The notes: generated from the letters alone by a model not told the origin. DNA of 64,000 nucleotides from Palsa-513 sp036510225 (GCA_036510225.1 DATCEH010000122.1:12426-76425), one strand, 5' to 3'; shown: positions 18,174-26,552, counted from the stretch's first letter. Program-made: numbers and translations.

Positions 18174-19056
18174 ATTCCTCGGTCCTCTGGTCGGAGGGGT
18201 TGGTGAAGATCTGCTGGGTCGGGCCGACCTCGACGAGGTCGCCGCTGAGCATGAACGCCGTCCGATCGGCCACACGAGCCGCCTGCTGCATGTTGTGCGT
18301 GACGATCACGATCGTCACCCGCTGCTTCAGCTCGTCGATCAGCTCCTCGATCTTCAACGTCGCGATCGGGTCGAGCGCCGAGCACGGCTCGTCCATCAGG
18401 AGAACCTCCGGATCGACCGCGAGCGACCGCGCGATGCACACACGTTGCTGCTGGCCGCCCGACAGGCCGATGCCCGGCTGGCCCAGGCGATCCTTGACCT
18501 CGTCCCAGATCCCAGCACCCCGCAGGGCCGCTTCGACCTTGCCGTGGAGATCGCCCCGGCCGACGCCCGACAGTCGCAGGCCGGCCGCGACGTTGTCGAA
18601 GATCGACATCGTCGGGAAGGGGTTCGGCTTCTGGAAGATCATCCCGATCGCCCGGCGGACCGCGACGATGTCCACCCCGGAGTCGTAGATGTTTGCGTCG
18701 TCGAGCAACACCCGCCCCTCGGCGTGGGCACCCGGGATCTCCTCGTGCATGCGGTTGATGCAGCGGATCATCGTCGACTTGCCGCAGCCCGACGGCCCGA
18801 TGATCGCGGTCACCTGGTTGGCGTGGAAGTCCAGGTCGATGCCCTTGACCTGCTCCGCCGTCCCGTAGAACGCCCGCAGCTTCTCGAGATGCACCGAGTG
18901 GGCCTGTTTGCCGGAGGCCGCCTGTCGCTTGGCGGAACCGTCGGCGGCGGCGGCCGCCGGGCCCGGGGTCTGGCGGCGGATCGGCGACGACTGGGGGTCG
19001 AGGAGCTCGTCGGACGGCATGTCAGCGGTCTGGGGAGTCGATCCGTCGGAGGTCAT
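18151..19056 (-). CDS. pstB: Phosphate ABC transporter ATP-binding protein PstB
   Basis: ATPase subunit driving phosphate import. Walker A is GPSGCGKST, the ABC signature LSGGQQQR, Walker B VLLMDEP, with an H-loop in IVTHNMQQA. PstB-typical ARS/FQKPNPFPTMSIFDN segments are present. The 301-aa protein has an extra Ala/Ser-rich N-terminal extension of about 50 residues before the ABC core (VHLEKLRAFYG). Start ATG 19056 has AAGGAG upstream and overlaps the pstA stop as ATGA. Confidence 0.95.
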   Translation of the reverse strand: MTSDGSTPQTADMPSDELLDPQSSPIRRQTPGPAAAAADGSAKRQAASGKQAHSVHLEKLRAFYGTAEQVKGIDLDFHANQVTAIIGPSGCGKSTMIRCINRMHEEIPGAHAEGRVLLDDANIYDSGVDIVAVRRAIGMIFQKPNPFPTMSIFDNVAAGLRLSGVGRGDLHGKVEAALRGAGIWDEVKDRLGQPGIGLSGGQQQRVCIARSLAVDPEVLLMDEPCSALDPIATLKIEELIDELKQRVTIVIVTHNMQQAARVADRTAFMLSGDLVEVGPTQQIFTNPSDQRTEEYVTGKFG

Positions 19057-19958
19057 GCAAGGCGGCTCCTTCGCGATATCAGTCGGGCGATCAGGTTGAG
19101 CACGAGGATCATGACCACGAGCGTCAGGGCTGCGCCCCACGCACGGTTGATCACCGATGTGGTCGGGGAGAGGATGTCGTTGTAGATCTGCAGGGGGAGG
19201 GCGTTCATCTGCGAGCCCGGGCTGAACGTCGTCGCGTTCGCGCCGCCGACCGTGAACAGCAGCGGCGCGGTCTCGCCGGCCGCGCGCGCGATCGCCAGGA
19301 GCACGCCGGTCACCATCCCCGGGATCGCCGTCGGGAGCACGATCCGGAAGATCACCTTCCACCGGGGAGCGCCCAACGCCAGCGCCGACTCGCGCAGGGA
19401 GTTCGGCACGAGCGAGAGGATCACCTCCGACGACCGGATCACGACAGGCAGCATCAACAGGGTCAGCGCGAACGACCCCTTGTAGCCCGCGAGACCCCGG
19501 CCGAGCAGGTCGGTGACGACGAGTGTGATGTAGATGAACAGACCGAAGACGATCGACGGAACGCCGGTCAGGACGTCGACGAAGAAGCGCACGATGTTGG
19601 CGAACATGCTCTTACGCCCGTACTCGACCAGCCAGATCGCCACGCCGATGCCGATCGGGACCGCGATCAACGACGCGATCGCCACCATCTCGATCGTCCC
19701 GAGGATCGCGCTCTTGATGCCGCCGATCGACACGTTCTTGAAGAAGCTGGCGCCGGTCGGGTCGCTCGTGAAGAAACTCCCGCTCCACGAGCTGAGGCCC
19801 TTCTCCAGCAGGTAGTAGACGATCAGCACGAGCGGGACGAGGGCCAGCGCGGTGAAGCCCGCGATCATCGCCCGGGCCCGCCGGTCGCGCCGGCGACGGG
19901 CCGGGCTCGGTGCGAACGCCGTGAGGACTGAAGACGGGGCCGCAGCCGGCGTGCTCAT
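19053..19958 (-). CDS. pstA: Phosphate ABC transporter permease PstA
   Basis: Inner-membrane permease of the high-affinity phosphate transporter, 301 aa with about six transmembrane helices. The cytoplasmic EAA-like loop is visible as SLRESALALGAPRWKVIFRI, and TGVPSIVFGLF is typical of PstA. Start ATG 19958 overlaps the pstC stop as ATGA, and its stop overlaps the pstB start in the same way, indicating tight translational coupling. Confidence 0.95.
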   Translation of the reverse strand: MSTPAAAPSSVLTAFAPSPARRRRDRRARAMIAGFTALALVPLVLIVYYLLEKGLSSWSGSFFTSDPTGASFFKNVSIGGIKSAILGTIEMVAIASLIAVPIGIGVAIWLVEYGRKSMFANIVRFFVDVLTGVPSIVFGLFIYITLVVTDLLGRGLAGYKGSFALTLLMLPVVIRSSEVILSLVPNSLRESALALGAPRWKVIFRIVLPTAIPGMVTGVLLAIARAAGETAPLLFTVGGANATTFSPGSQMNALPLQIYNDILSPTTSVINRAWGAALTLVVMILVLNLIARLISRRSRLA

Positions 19959-20986
19959 ACGCCGGCTCCGGACGCCGCGACCGCCGTGGCCGCCGCGCCG
20001 CCGGCGTTCCCGGTGGGAAGGACCCGCGTCCCGCGGCCCGCGCGGGTCACGAAGTACCGGGCCACGCCGTTGACGATCAGGGTCAGCACGAAGAGGACCA
20101 GGCCGGCCGCGAACAGGGCCGAGCGGTGCAGGCCGGTCGCCTCGCCGAACTCGTTGGCGACGACCGCCGCGAGGGTGTAGCCCTGGCCGAAGAGGTGGTG
20201 CCCGAGGACCGGCTCGTCGCCGATCAGGATCGTCACGGCGATCGTCTCGCCGATCGCCCGTCCGAGGCCGAGCATCGCGCCGCCGACGATGCCCGACCGG
20301 CAGTAGGGAATCACCGCGAGGCGAATCATCTCCCACCGGGTCGCACCCAGGCCGAGCGCGGCCTCCTTCTGGTCGGCCGGCACCGTGGCCATGACCTCAC
20401 GGGAGATCGCGCTGACGATCGGGAGGATCATGATCGCGAGCACGAGGCCGGTGATGAAGTCGTTGGGGATCGTCACCGATCCGCCTCCGAAGAAGGGGAC
20501 GAACGACAGCTTCGCGGCCACCCACTTCTCGGCCGGTTGGAGCTTGGGCGCGAGGAAGAAGAGCCCCCACAGGCCGTAGACGACAGACGGCACGGCCGCC
20601 AGCAGCTCGATCAGGATCGTCACCGGCGTGCGGATCCTCCGAGGGCAGAGCTCGGTCACGTACAGGGCCGTCGCGACCGCCACGGGCACACCGATGATCA
20701 ACGCGAGGATCGACGTGACAAGCGTTCCGACGACCAACGGCAGCGCGCCGTAATGGTCGATGTTCACGTTCCAGTTGTTGCCAAACGCGAAGCCGAAGAC
20801 GCCGAACTTCGAGAACGCCGGGCCGGCCTGCCCGGTGAGCCGGATGAAGAAGTAGACGATCAGGATCAGGATCAGCGCGGCCAGCGTGGTCAGGCCGTAC
20901 TTGAGGATCCGATCCGGCAGCCGCGCCACCGGTGACCGCTGCAGGAGCGAGCGGCGGTCACCGGTGGGTAGGGAGGCTGCTTCCAT
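19955..20986 (-). CDS. pstC: Phosphate ABC transporter permease PstC
   Basis: Second permease subunit (343 aa), with about six transmembrane helices, a large loop between the first two, the motif LLAAVPSVVYGLWGLF and the EAA loop DQKEAALGLGATRWEMIRL. Start ATG 20986 (a TTG immediately before is in frame). It lies 31 bp downstream of pstS and overlaps pstA by 4 bp. Confidence 0.95.
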   Translation of the reverse strand: MEAASLPTGDRRSLLQRSPVARLPDRILKYGLTTLAALILILIVYFFIRLTGQAGPAFSKFGVFGFAFGNNWNVNIDHYGALPLVVGTLVTSILALIIGVPVAVATALYVTELCPRRIRTPVTILIELLAAVPSVVYGLWGLFFLAPKLQPAEKWVAAKLSFVPFFGGGSVTIPNDFITGLVLAIMILPIVSAISREVMATVPADQKEAALGLGATRWEMIRLAVIPYCRSGIVGGAMLGLGRAIGETIAVTILIGDEPVLGHHLFGQGYTLAAVVANEFGEATGLHRSALFAAGLVLFVLTLIVNGVARYFVTRAGRGTRVLPTGNAGGAAATAVAASGAGV

Positions 20987-21017
20987 CAATTGGCTCGCAG
21001 AGCGGTTCGCCGACTGC

Positions 21018-22133
21018 CTAGGAGGCGCTGATCGCCGAGCCGTTGCACTGCAGGCTGGCCACGGCGGCCTTGGCCTTGCTGAGGATCGCCGCCGGCAGGC
21101 CGGCGTAGTCGGCGGCCGAGAGGATCGACTGGCCGGCTCCGAGCCCGTACTCGAGGAACTTGACGACGCCGGTCGCCGTCGACGCCGACTCGCCCGCCTT
21201 GCAGAGGTCCTGGTTGACGACGATGAACGTCTGCGAGGTGATCGGGTAGGCGCCGGGCCCGGTCGGGTTGGTGATCGCGAAGCCGAGGTTCGCCGGAATC
21301 GTCACGCCGGTCGCCGCCGCGGTCGTCGATGCCAGGCTCGGCGCGACGAAGGCACCCGACTTGTTCTTGACTGACGCGTACGTGAAATTGTGCTGGAGGG
21401 CGTATGCCTGCTCGACGTAGCCGACCGACCCGACCGTCTGCTGGACGGCTCCGGCCACGCCGGCGTTGCCCTTCGCCCCGGTGCCGCCCGGCCAGTTGAC
21501 GTCCTTGCCCGAGCCTACCTTCGTCATGAACGCGGGGTCGACCGCCGCGAGGAAGCCGGTGAACCCGGCCGTCGTGCCCGACGAGTCGGATCGGTGGATC
21601 GTCGTGATCGCCGTGCTCGGCAGCGTGACCCCCGGGTTGAGCGCCTTGATCTCGGGGGCATTCCACGTCTTGACCGTGCCGAGGTAGATGTCGGCGATCG
21701 TCTTGCCGTCGAGCTTCAGGCCGGTCTTCACGCCGGGCAGGTTGTAGGAGACCGTGATCGCCCCAAGGAACATCGGGACCTGGACGGCCGGGCTCCCGTT
21801 CTTGGCGATCGCCGCCTCGTCGGCCGGCTTGAGCGGTGGGTCGCTCGCCCCGAAGTCGGCGGTCTTCGTCTCGAGGGCCGTGATCCCCGCGCCCGAGCCG
21901 ACGGCCTGATAGTTGACGGTGACGCCCGAGCTGCCGGAACCCCACTGCATGTAGACCGGTGCGGCAAACGTCGAGCCTGCTCCGGTGATCGATCCGCTCG
22001 CGGTTGTCGCCGGCGTCGTCGATCCGCTCGTACTCGCGGAAGTCGACGAGGACGAGCCGGAATTTCCGCACGCCGCCAGTCCCATGGCGAGCAGGGCGGC
22101 CGCCGGGAGGGCGACCATATTGCGTGACTTCAC
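21018..22133 (-). CDS. pstS: Phosphate-binding lipoprotein PstS
   Basis: Extracellular phosphate-binding component of the Pst transporter, anchored through the lipobox L-A-A-C-G after a signal peptide and followed by a Ser/Thr-rich linker. Ligand-loop motifs are visible: GAGSTFAAPVYMQW, GSGAGITAL, DFGASDPPL and HRSDSSGTTAGF, which match known phosphate contacts of the family. 371 aa. GTG start at 22133 with AAGGAG six bases upstream; it overlaps the stop of the upstream wHTH gene as GTGA. Confidence 0.95.
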   Translation of the reverse strand: MKSRNMVALPAAALLAMGLAACGNSGSSSSTSASTSGSTTPATTASGSITGAGSTFAAPVYMQWGSGSSGVTVNYQAVGSGAGITALETKTADFGASDPPLKPADEAAIAKNGSPAVQVPMFLGAITVSYNLPGVKTGLKLDGKTIADIYLGTVKTWNAPEIKALNPGVTLPSTAITTIHRSDSSGTTAGFTGFLAAVDPAFMTKVGSGKDVNWPGGTGAKGNAGVAGAVQQTVGSVGYVEQAYALQHNFTYASVKNKSGAFVAPSLASTTAAATGVTIPANLGFAITNPTGPGAYPITSQTFIVVNQDLCKAGESASTATGVVKFLEYGLGAGQSILSAADYAGLPAAILSKAKAAVASLQCNGSAISAS

Positions 22134-22552
22134 GTTGTCTCCTTGTTTGACGTGACGTGGCTACGGTGGTCGCCGCCGGCAGTCTGGCCGAAGCCCTGAC
22201 GCGGGTTGTCAAGATTTCGTGAAGCCTGCGGCTGAAAGCGGTAGCCGAAGCCCGGATGCGTGTGGATGAACCGCTGACCCGGGAGGGCGCTCGCCAGCTT
22301 TGTCCGGAGCTTGCTGACGTAGACGTCGACCGACCGGTCGCCCGGGCGCAGCTCGCGGCCCCAGACCGCCCGGTAGAGCTCGGCCCGTCCGAGAATCCCA
22401 CCGGACCTCCGGACCAGCGTGACGAGCAGCTGAAACTCCCTGACCGACAGCGTCAGGACCCGGCCGCCGGCGCGAACGAGCCCCTCGTCGAGCTTGATCA
22501 CAAGCTCGTCGGTCTGGAGCACTCCGCCCCACTCTGCGAATCCGTCGACCAC
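22130..22552 (-). CDS. Receiver-less winged-helix (OmpR-type) DNA-binding protein heading the pst operon
   Basis: 140-aa protein consisting of a single OmpR/PhoB-type winged helix: ADE-like start LVIKLDEGLVRAGG, LSVREFQLLVTLVRRSGGIL, DRSVDVYVSKLRTKL and FIHTHPGFGYRF, then a short basic tail. There is no receiver domain and no room for one, because an in-frame stop lies about 40 bp upstream of the GTG start. It closely resembles the DNA-binding half of the full response regulator at 16456-17331. Its stop overlaps the pstS start (GTGA), so it is co-translated as the first gene of the phosphate operon. It could be an autoregulator or a competitor at the same boxes (inference). Confidence 0.85.
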   Translation of the reverse strand: MVDGFAEWGGVLQTDELVIKLDEGLVRAGGRVLTLSVREFQLLVTLVRRSGGILGRAELYRAVWGRELRPGDRSVDVYVSKLRTKLASALPGQRFIHTHPGFGYRFQPQASRNLDNPRQGFGQTAGGDHRSHVTSNKETT

Positions 22553-22598
22553 CGACCTGAGGGTCGCGCCCGCCGACCGGTCGCCGGGTTATCAAGAC

Positions 22599-22625
22599 GT
22601 AACCGAGTTGTGAAGAGAGCGTGAA
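22599..22625 (-). promoter_or_regulatory. PHO-box-like triple direct repeat upstream of the pst operon
   Basis: On the minus strand, TTCAC units occur 11 bp apart (plus-strand GTGAA at 22621 and 22610), followed by a related GTTAC unit (22599) after another 11 bp. Tandem 11-bp TTCAC-type units are the known architecture of PhoB/PhoP binding sites. The site lies 47-73 bp upstream of the first operon gene, in a locally AT-richer stretch. Confidence 0.7.
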
Positions 22626-22733
22626 ACGCCCGGCCGCTAATGTTTCCCGGACTGAGGCGGACGGCCTGTGCTCGTGGGCGAAGCGACGAGCCCGGCTTCC
22701 CGCAGGTACCCAAGACTTGATGAGGGGTGGCAG

Positions 22734-23633
22734 ATGGACGGGCCGCAGGACACGACGACGCACACCCACGAGACGGTGACGATCGACGAGGAGATGCTCC
22801 AGCAGAAGGAGCGGACACTCGGCCCCGATCACCCGGAGACGCTCGCCGCGCGAGGCGACGTCGCCTACACCTACTGGGTCAACGGACGGATCGCCGAGGC
22901 GATCGAGATCGAGGAGCAGGTCCTCGCCGACTGCGAGCGGATTCTCGGAGCCGAGGACCCGGCCACGCTGGTCGCTCGTTCGAACCTTGCGTCGTCCTAC
23001 TGGTCGGAGGGTCGCCGGGACGAGGCGACCACGATGGAGGAGGAGGTGCTGGCCGCCAGCGAGCGGGTGCTCGGCTACGACCACGAGACCACCATCACGA
23101 CCCGCTCGAACCTGGCCGTCTCCTATTGGGCCCTCGACCGGCGCGAGGAGGCGATCGCCCTCCAGGAGCAGGTCGTCGCCGCCTCTGAGCGGACGGCCGA
23201 CCGCGAGGACGAGGAAGCGCTGATCACGGCGCGCGAGCAGCTCCTCGGGTCCTACTGGTCGGCGGGGATGAACGAGAAGGCGATCGCTCTCGAGGAGGCC
23301 GTGCTCGCAGCCCTCACCGAAGCCAACGGCCCCGACGACCTCGAGGTCCTCAACGCACGCGCGACGCTCGCCTCGTCCTACCGGACGGCCGGTCGGGCGG
23401 ACGAGGCCAGGGAGCTCCAGCGCCAGCTGATCGCCGATCTCAGCAGGGTGATCGGGCCCAACCACCCGGGGACGGTGGCAGCCGTGAAGACCTTCATCAA
23501 CTCCGACGGCGGCGCCCCCCACGGTGCGGTCCCCGACGGCGGGACTCCCGCAGCCGGCCCCGCGGATCCCGGCCCTGCGGACCCCAGCCCCGCTGACGGC
23601 GGCGGCGCGGACGGCGGGGCCGCCGCGGCCTGA
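22734..23633 (+). CDS. Tetratricopeptide-repeat protein (kinesin-light-chain-like TPRs)
   Basis: About 299 aa, built of at least five consecutive 42-residue TPR units, each following a pattern LG-P-x-H-P-x-T-L-x-A-R-x-N-L-A-x-S-Y-W-x-x-G-R-x-x-E-A. The 42-residue period is that of TPR_10/TPR_12 repeats, which mediate protein-protein contacts. A Pro/Ala/Gly/Asp tail follows. ATG 22734 is preceded by GAGGGG; an upstream in-frame start (22668) adds an unconserved segment. It is divergent from the pst operon across a 181-bp promoter region. No signal peptide. Partners unknown. Confidence 0.8.
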   Translation: MDGPQDTTTHTHETVTIDEEMLQQKERTLGPDHPETLAARGDVAYTYWVNGRIAEAIEIEEQVLADCERILGAEDPATLVARSNLASSYWSEGRRDEATTMEEEVLAASERVLGYDHETTITTRSNLAVSYWALDRREEAIALQEQVVAASERTADREDEEALITAREQLLGSYWSAGMNEKAIALEEAVLAALTEANGPDDLEVLNARATLASSYRTAGRADEARELQRQLIADLSRVIGPNHPGTVAAVKTFINSDGGAPHGAVPDGGTPAAGPADPGPADPSPADGGGADGGAAAA

Positions 23634-23670
23634 CAGGTCGCGCCGGCCCGACCGACTCGAGTCTCCTCGC

Positions 23671-24183
23671 GTGGACGCGTATCTCGCGCTGGTCAGCAAG
23701 CGTGAGGTCCGCGCCTTCCAGGCGCGGCCGATCCCGGACGACACCGTCCGGCGGATTCTCGAGGCCGGCCGTCTGGCTGGGAGCTCGCGCAACCGCCAGA
23801 ACCGCCGCTTCGTCGTCCTGCGCGACGCCGATCTGATCGCCCGGGCGGCCGGGACGGTCTTCAGCCCGGCCAACCTCGGCGACGCACGGCTCGTCGTCGT
23901 CGTGCTCGTCCGGGGCAAGGGTCCAGTCGCATTCGACGCCGGACGGGCCGCCCAGAACATGATGCTGGCGGCCTCGAACGACGGCGTCGGCTCGTGTCCG
24001 AACGGCGTCGGCGACGCCGGGGCCCTGGCCGAGCTGGTCGGCCACGAACCAGACGAGGATGCCGTGATCGTCCTGGCCTTCGGCTACCCGGCTTCCCCCC
24101 GGGATCCGGAATCGAGGTCCCCGGACGAGTGGATCGACGCGGCCGACCGCCGGCCGTTCGACGATGTCGTCGAGTATCTGTAG
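23671..24183 (+). CDS. Nitroreductase-family protein
   Basis: Small (170 aa) FMN-dependent oxidoreductase of the nitroreductase fold. Recognisable segments are KREVRAFQARPIPDDTVRRILEAGRLAGSSRNRQNRRFVVL (FMN-phosphate-binding Arg and Ser/Asn residues near the start), the central AAQNMMLAASNDGVGSCPNG and the C-terminal VIVLAFGYPA. The GTG at 23671 gives the conserved N-terminus; a longer frame from 23524 lies inside the TPR gene. The substrate is unknown. Its stop is immediately followed by a 40-bp palindrome. Confidence 0.82.
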   Translation: MDAYLALVSKREVRAFQARPIPDDTVRRILEAGRLAGSSRNRQNRRFVVLRDADLIARAAGTVFSPANLGDARLVVVVLVRGKGPVAFDAGRAAQNMMLAASNDGVGSCPNGVGDAGALAELVGHEPDEDAVIVLAFGYPASPRDPESRSPDEWIDAADRRPFDDVVEYL

Positions 24184-24184
24184 C

Positions 24185-24224
24185 CGGTCCCGCTCACGGC
24201 CGGGCCCGGCCGTGAGCGGGACCG
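24185..24224. repeat. 40-bp perfect palindrome spanning a gene start
   Basis: Perfect inverted repeat with 20-bp arms and no spacer, left arm CGGTCCCGCTCACGGCCGGG. It begins one base after the nitroreductase stop codon and contains the GTG start of the methyltransferase at 24212. There is no U-tract after it, so a standard Rho-independent terminator is doubtful. It may combine transcription attenuation with sequestration of the downstream start. Confidence 0.85.
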
Positions 24225-25048
24225 ACCGCCACCTGGAGATCAATCGGGCGTCGTGGGATGAGCGTGCCCCGGCCCACGCGGCGTCGCCGCACTACGCATT
24301 CGATCGCTTCGTCGAGGATCCCGGGTTCCTCAGCGACGTGGTCCGCTTCGACCTCCCCCGGCTGGGCGATCTCACCGGCGTGCGGGGCGTCCACCTCCAG
24401 TGCCACATCGGCACCGACACGGTCTCGCTGGCCCGGCTCGGCGCCCGGATGACAGGATTCGACTTCTCGCCGGCCGCGCTCGCCCACGCCCGCGGGCTTG
24501 CCGGGCGGATCGAGGCGGACGCGGACTTCGTCGAGGGCGAGCTCGACCACGCGCCCGACCTCCTCGGGCGGGCCTGCTTCGACCTCGTGTTCACAGGCAT
24601 CGGAGCCCTCTGCTGGCTGCCGCGGATCGACCGGTGGGCCGAGGTCGTCAGCGCCCTGCTGGTCCCCGGCGGGCGGCTCTTCCTCCGGGAGGGTCACCCG
24701 ATGCTGTGGACGCTGGCGGCCGACCGCCGGGATGGCCTGCTCGTGGTGGAGGAGACCTACTTCGAGCGCAAGGACCCGTTCGTCGAGGACGACCCGGGCA
24801 CGTATGTCGAGACCGAAGCGACGTTCGACAACACGACGACACACACCTGGAACCACGGGCTCGGCGAGGTCCTCGGCGCCCTGATCGGCGTCGGCATGGA
24901 GATCACGATGCTCGCCGAGCACGACAGCGTCCCCTGGGAGGCCCTGCCGGGACAGATGGACCGCGACGATCACGGCGAATGGCGCCTGACCGACCGTCCG
25001 TGGCGCCTGGCCCACAGCTACACCCTCCAGGCCGTCAAGCGCCGCTGA
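24212..25048 (+). CDS. SAM-dependent class I methyltransferase
   Basis: About 278 aa. The SAM-binding motif I region reads GVHLQCHIGTDTVSLARLGARMTGFDFSPAAL, motif II-like VFTGIGALCWL and the post-motif LLVPGGRLFLREGHP, all typical of class I methyltransferases. The start is uncertain: the only plausible one is the GTG at 24212 within the perfect palindrome. No later ATG occurs before the conserved core (LEINRASWDERA). The substrate cannot be deduced. Confidence 0.82.
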   Translation: MSGTDRHLEINRASWDERAPAHAASPHYAFDRFVEDPGFLSDVVRFDLPRLGDLTGVRGVHLQCHIGTDTVSLARLGARMTGFDFSPAALAHARGLAGRIEADADFVEGELDHAPDLLGRACFDLVFTGIGALCWLPRIDRWAEVVSALLVPGGRLFLREGHPMLWTLAADRRDGLLVVEETYFERKDPFVEDDPGTYVETEATFDNTTTHTWNHGLGEVLGALIGVGMEITMLAEHDSVPWEALPGQMDRDDHGEWRLTDRPWRLAHSYTLQAVKRR

Positions 25049-25112
25049 CCTGCGAAGGCGGCTCGCGGCCGGTCCGATGCAGCCGGCAGCCCCGCCCCGA
25101 GGGCCCGGTCGG

Positions 25113-25167
25113 TCGACGGCTTCAGGTCGGGCGATCGACGGCTTCAGGTCGGGCAATCGACGGCTTA
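25113..25167 (+). repeat. 22-bp tandem repeat array (2.5 units)
   Basis: Units starting TCGACGGCTTCAGGTCGGGC begin at 25113 and 25135, and a truncated third unit begins at 25157. Confidence 0.75.
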
Positions 25168-25351
25168 TCAGGATCTTGACCTGAAGTGGACCGTCGGCTG
25201 ATGGACTTCGCCTGCGAGCTTGACCACCTCGCCCAGCGAGCTCTCGAACAACAGCGGCTCCGTCGGGGCCGCGCGCGAGGGCCCTCCCGATCAACGCCCC
25301 GGGCCGGCTCCTGAGCCCGGGGCGGTTGGTCTGGGTCGCGTCGATCCTCCG

Positions 25352-25415
25352 AGCCGCTGAGCCGCTGAGCCGCCGAGCCGCTGAGCCGCCGAGCCGCCGA
25401 GCCGCCGAGCCGCCG
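25352..25415 (+). repeat. 8-bp microsatellite, eight units
   Basis: Eight consecutive octamers AGCCGCTG or AGCCGCCG from 25352 to 25415. The period is not a multiple of three, which argues against coding. Octamer arrays are prone to slippage and may vary between strains. Confidence 0.85.
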
Positions 25416-25526
25416 TCGGGCCGTCTCCGGCGGACGCGGCCGGTCGCCCGCCCGGCTGGGGAGACCGACATCAGCCGAGCTGGCGAGACGAGGCGGCGTT
25501 GAGTCGAGCGGCTACGCTCCGGCGCA

Positions 25527-26435
25527 GTGCACGGCATGATCTCCTACTTCCAGGCCGTCGTGCTCGGCCTCGTCCAAGGCGTCGCCGAACCCTTTCCGAT
25601 CTCGAGCCTCGGCCACAGCGTGATCCTCCCGCGTCTGGCCGGCTGGGGGATCGACCAGAACGACAAGTTCTTCATCACGTTCCTCGTCGCCACCCACCTC
25701 GCGACGGCGATCGTCCTGTTCGGCTTCTTCTTCGACGACTGGAAGCGGATCCTCACCGGCCTCTGGCGATCGGTCCGCGGCCGAAGCGATCCGACCGACA
25801 CCGACGCGCGGCTCGGCTGGCTGCTCGTCGTCGGCACGGTCCCGGCCGGCGTGATCGGGCTCGCCCTGCAGAAACCCCTCCAGAAGCTGTTCGCCTCGGC
25901 CGTCACGGCCGCCGCCTTTCTCGTCGTCAACGGCATCATCCTGCTCGTCGCCGAGCGCCTCCGGACCCGCCCGGAGGCCGCCGGCTCGACGGCGGCCGCG
26001 TCGGCCGCGCCCGACGCGCCCGACGCGGCCGACGCGGCCGATGTCCGCCTGGCCCGGCTGTCGTTCCGCCAGGCACTGCTCGTCGGGCTCTCCCAGGCCG
26101 CCGCGCTCGTCCCGGGGATCTCACGGTCGGGCGTCTCAATGGGCGGCGGGCTCCTGGCCGGGCTCACCAACGAGGACGCCGCCCGCTTCGCCTTTCTCCT
26201 GGCCACGCCGATCATCGGGGCGGCCGCCGTGCTCAAGCTGCCGGACCTGTTCGGTTCGGACGGCGACGGCATCCGCGGACCGGCGCTCGTCGGCGCCCTC
26301 TGCGCCGGGCTGACCACCTTCTTCGCCGTCAAGTTCCTGCTGCGGCTCTTCGAGACGAGCAGCCTCCGGCCGTTCGGGATCTACTGCATAGCAGCCGGTC
26401 TCGCCTGCCTGGCGATCTTCGCCGTCGGCGGCTGA
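25527..26435 (+). CDS. uppP: Undecaprenyl-diphosphatase (BacA/UppP family)
   Basis: Integral membrane enzyme that dephosphorylates undecaprenyl diphosphate to recycle the lipid carrier for cell-wall synthesis; overexpression in other bacteria gives bacitracin resistance. 302 aa, polytopic. Family motif 1 appears in the variant form GVAEPFPISSLGH (the usual form is E-F-L-P-I/V-S-S-T-G-H), and motif 2 as LVPGISRSGVSMGGG. An Ala/Asp-rich insertion (about residues 150-172) sits in a loop. Start GTG 25527 or ATG 25536. Confidence 0.92.
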   Translation: MHGMISYFQAVVLGLVQGVAEPFPISSLGHSVILPRLAGWGIDQNDKFFITFLVATHLATAIVLFGFFFDDWKRILTGLWRSVRGRSDPTDTDARLGWLLVVGTVPAGVIGLALQKPLQKLFASAVTAAAFLVVNGIILLVAERLRTRPEAAGSTAAASAAPDAPDAADAADVRLARLSFRQALLVGLSQAAALVPGISRSGVSMGGGLLAGLTNEDAARFAFLLATPIIGAAAVLKLPDLFGSDGDGIRGPALVGALCAGLTTFFAVKFLLRLFETSSLRPFGIYCIAAGLACLAIFAVGG

Positions 26436-26552
26436 CCCGCCACCGCCCGGCCGGCGCCCTGGAGTTCGAGCGGCGCGGGGAGGATCGAGCGGCGGAGCTC
26501 GGCAGGTCAGAGGCGCGCGAGCTCCCTGCGGGGGACCGGGTCGTAGAGAAGT

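Larger units (their letters stand above)
25049..25526. other. 478-bp non-coding region with two tandem-repeat arrays
   Basis: No convincing gene on either strand. It holds a 22-bp repeat array (25113-25167) and an 8-bp repeat array (25352-25415). Frames crossing the arrays give low-complexity Arg/Ser/Ala products. A promoter for uppP is presumably near the right end, but I cannot identify it. Confidence 0.6.

Noticed and set aside
24205..24224. Ordinary Rho-independent terminator at the nitroreductase end
   Set aside because: The palindrome has no loop and no following T-tract and contains a start codon; kept as an unusual palindrome instead.
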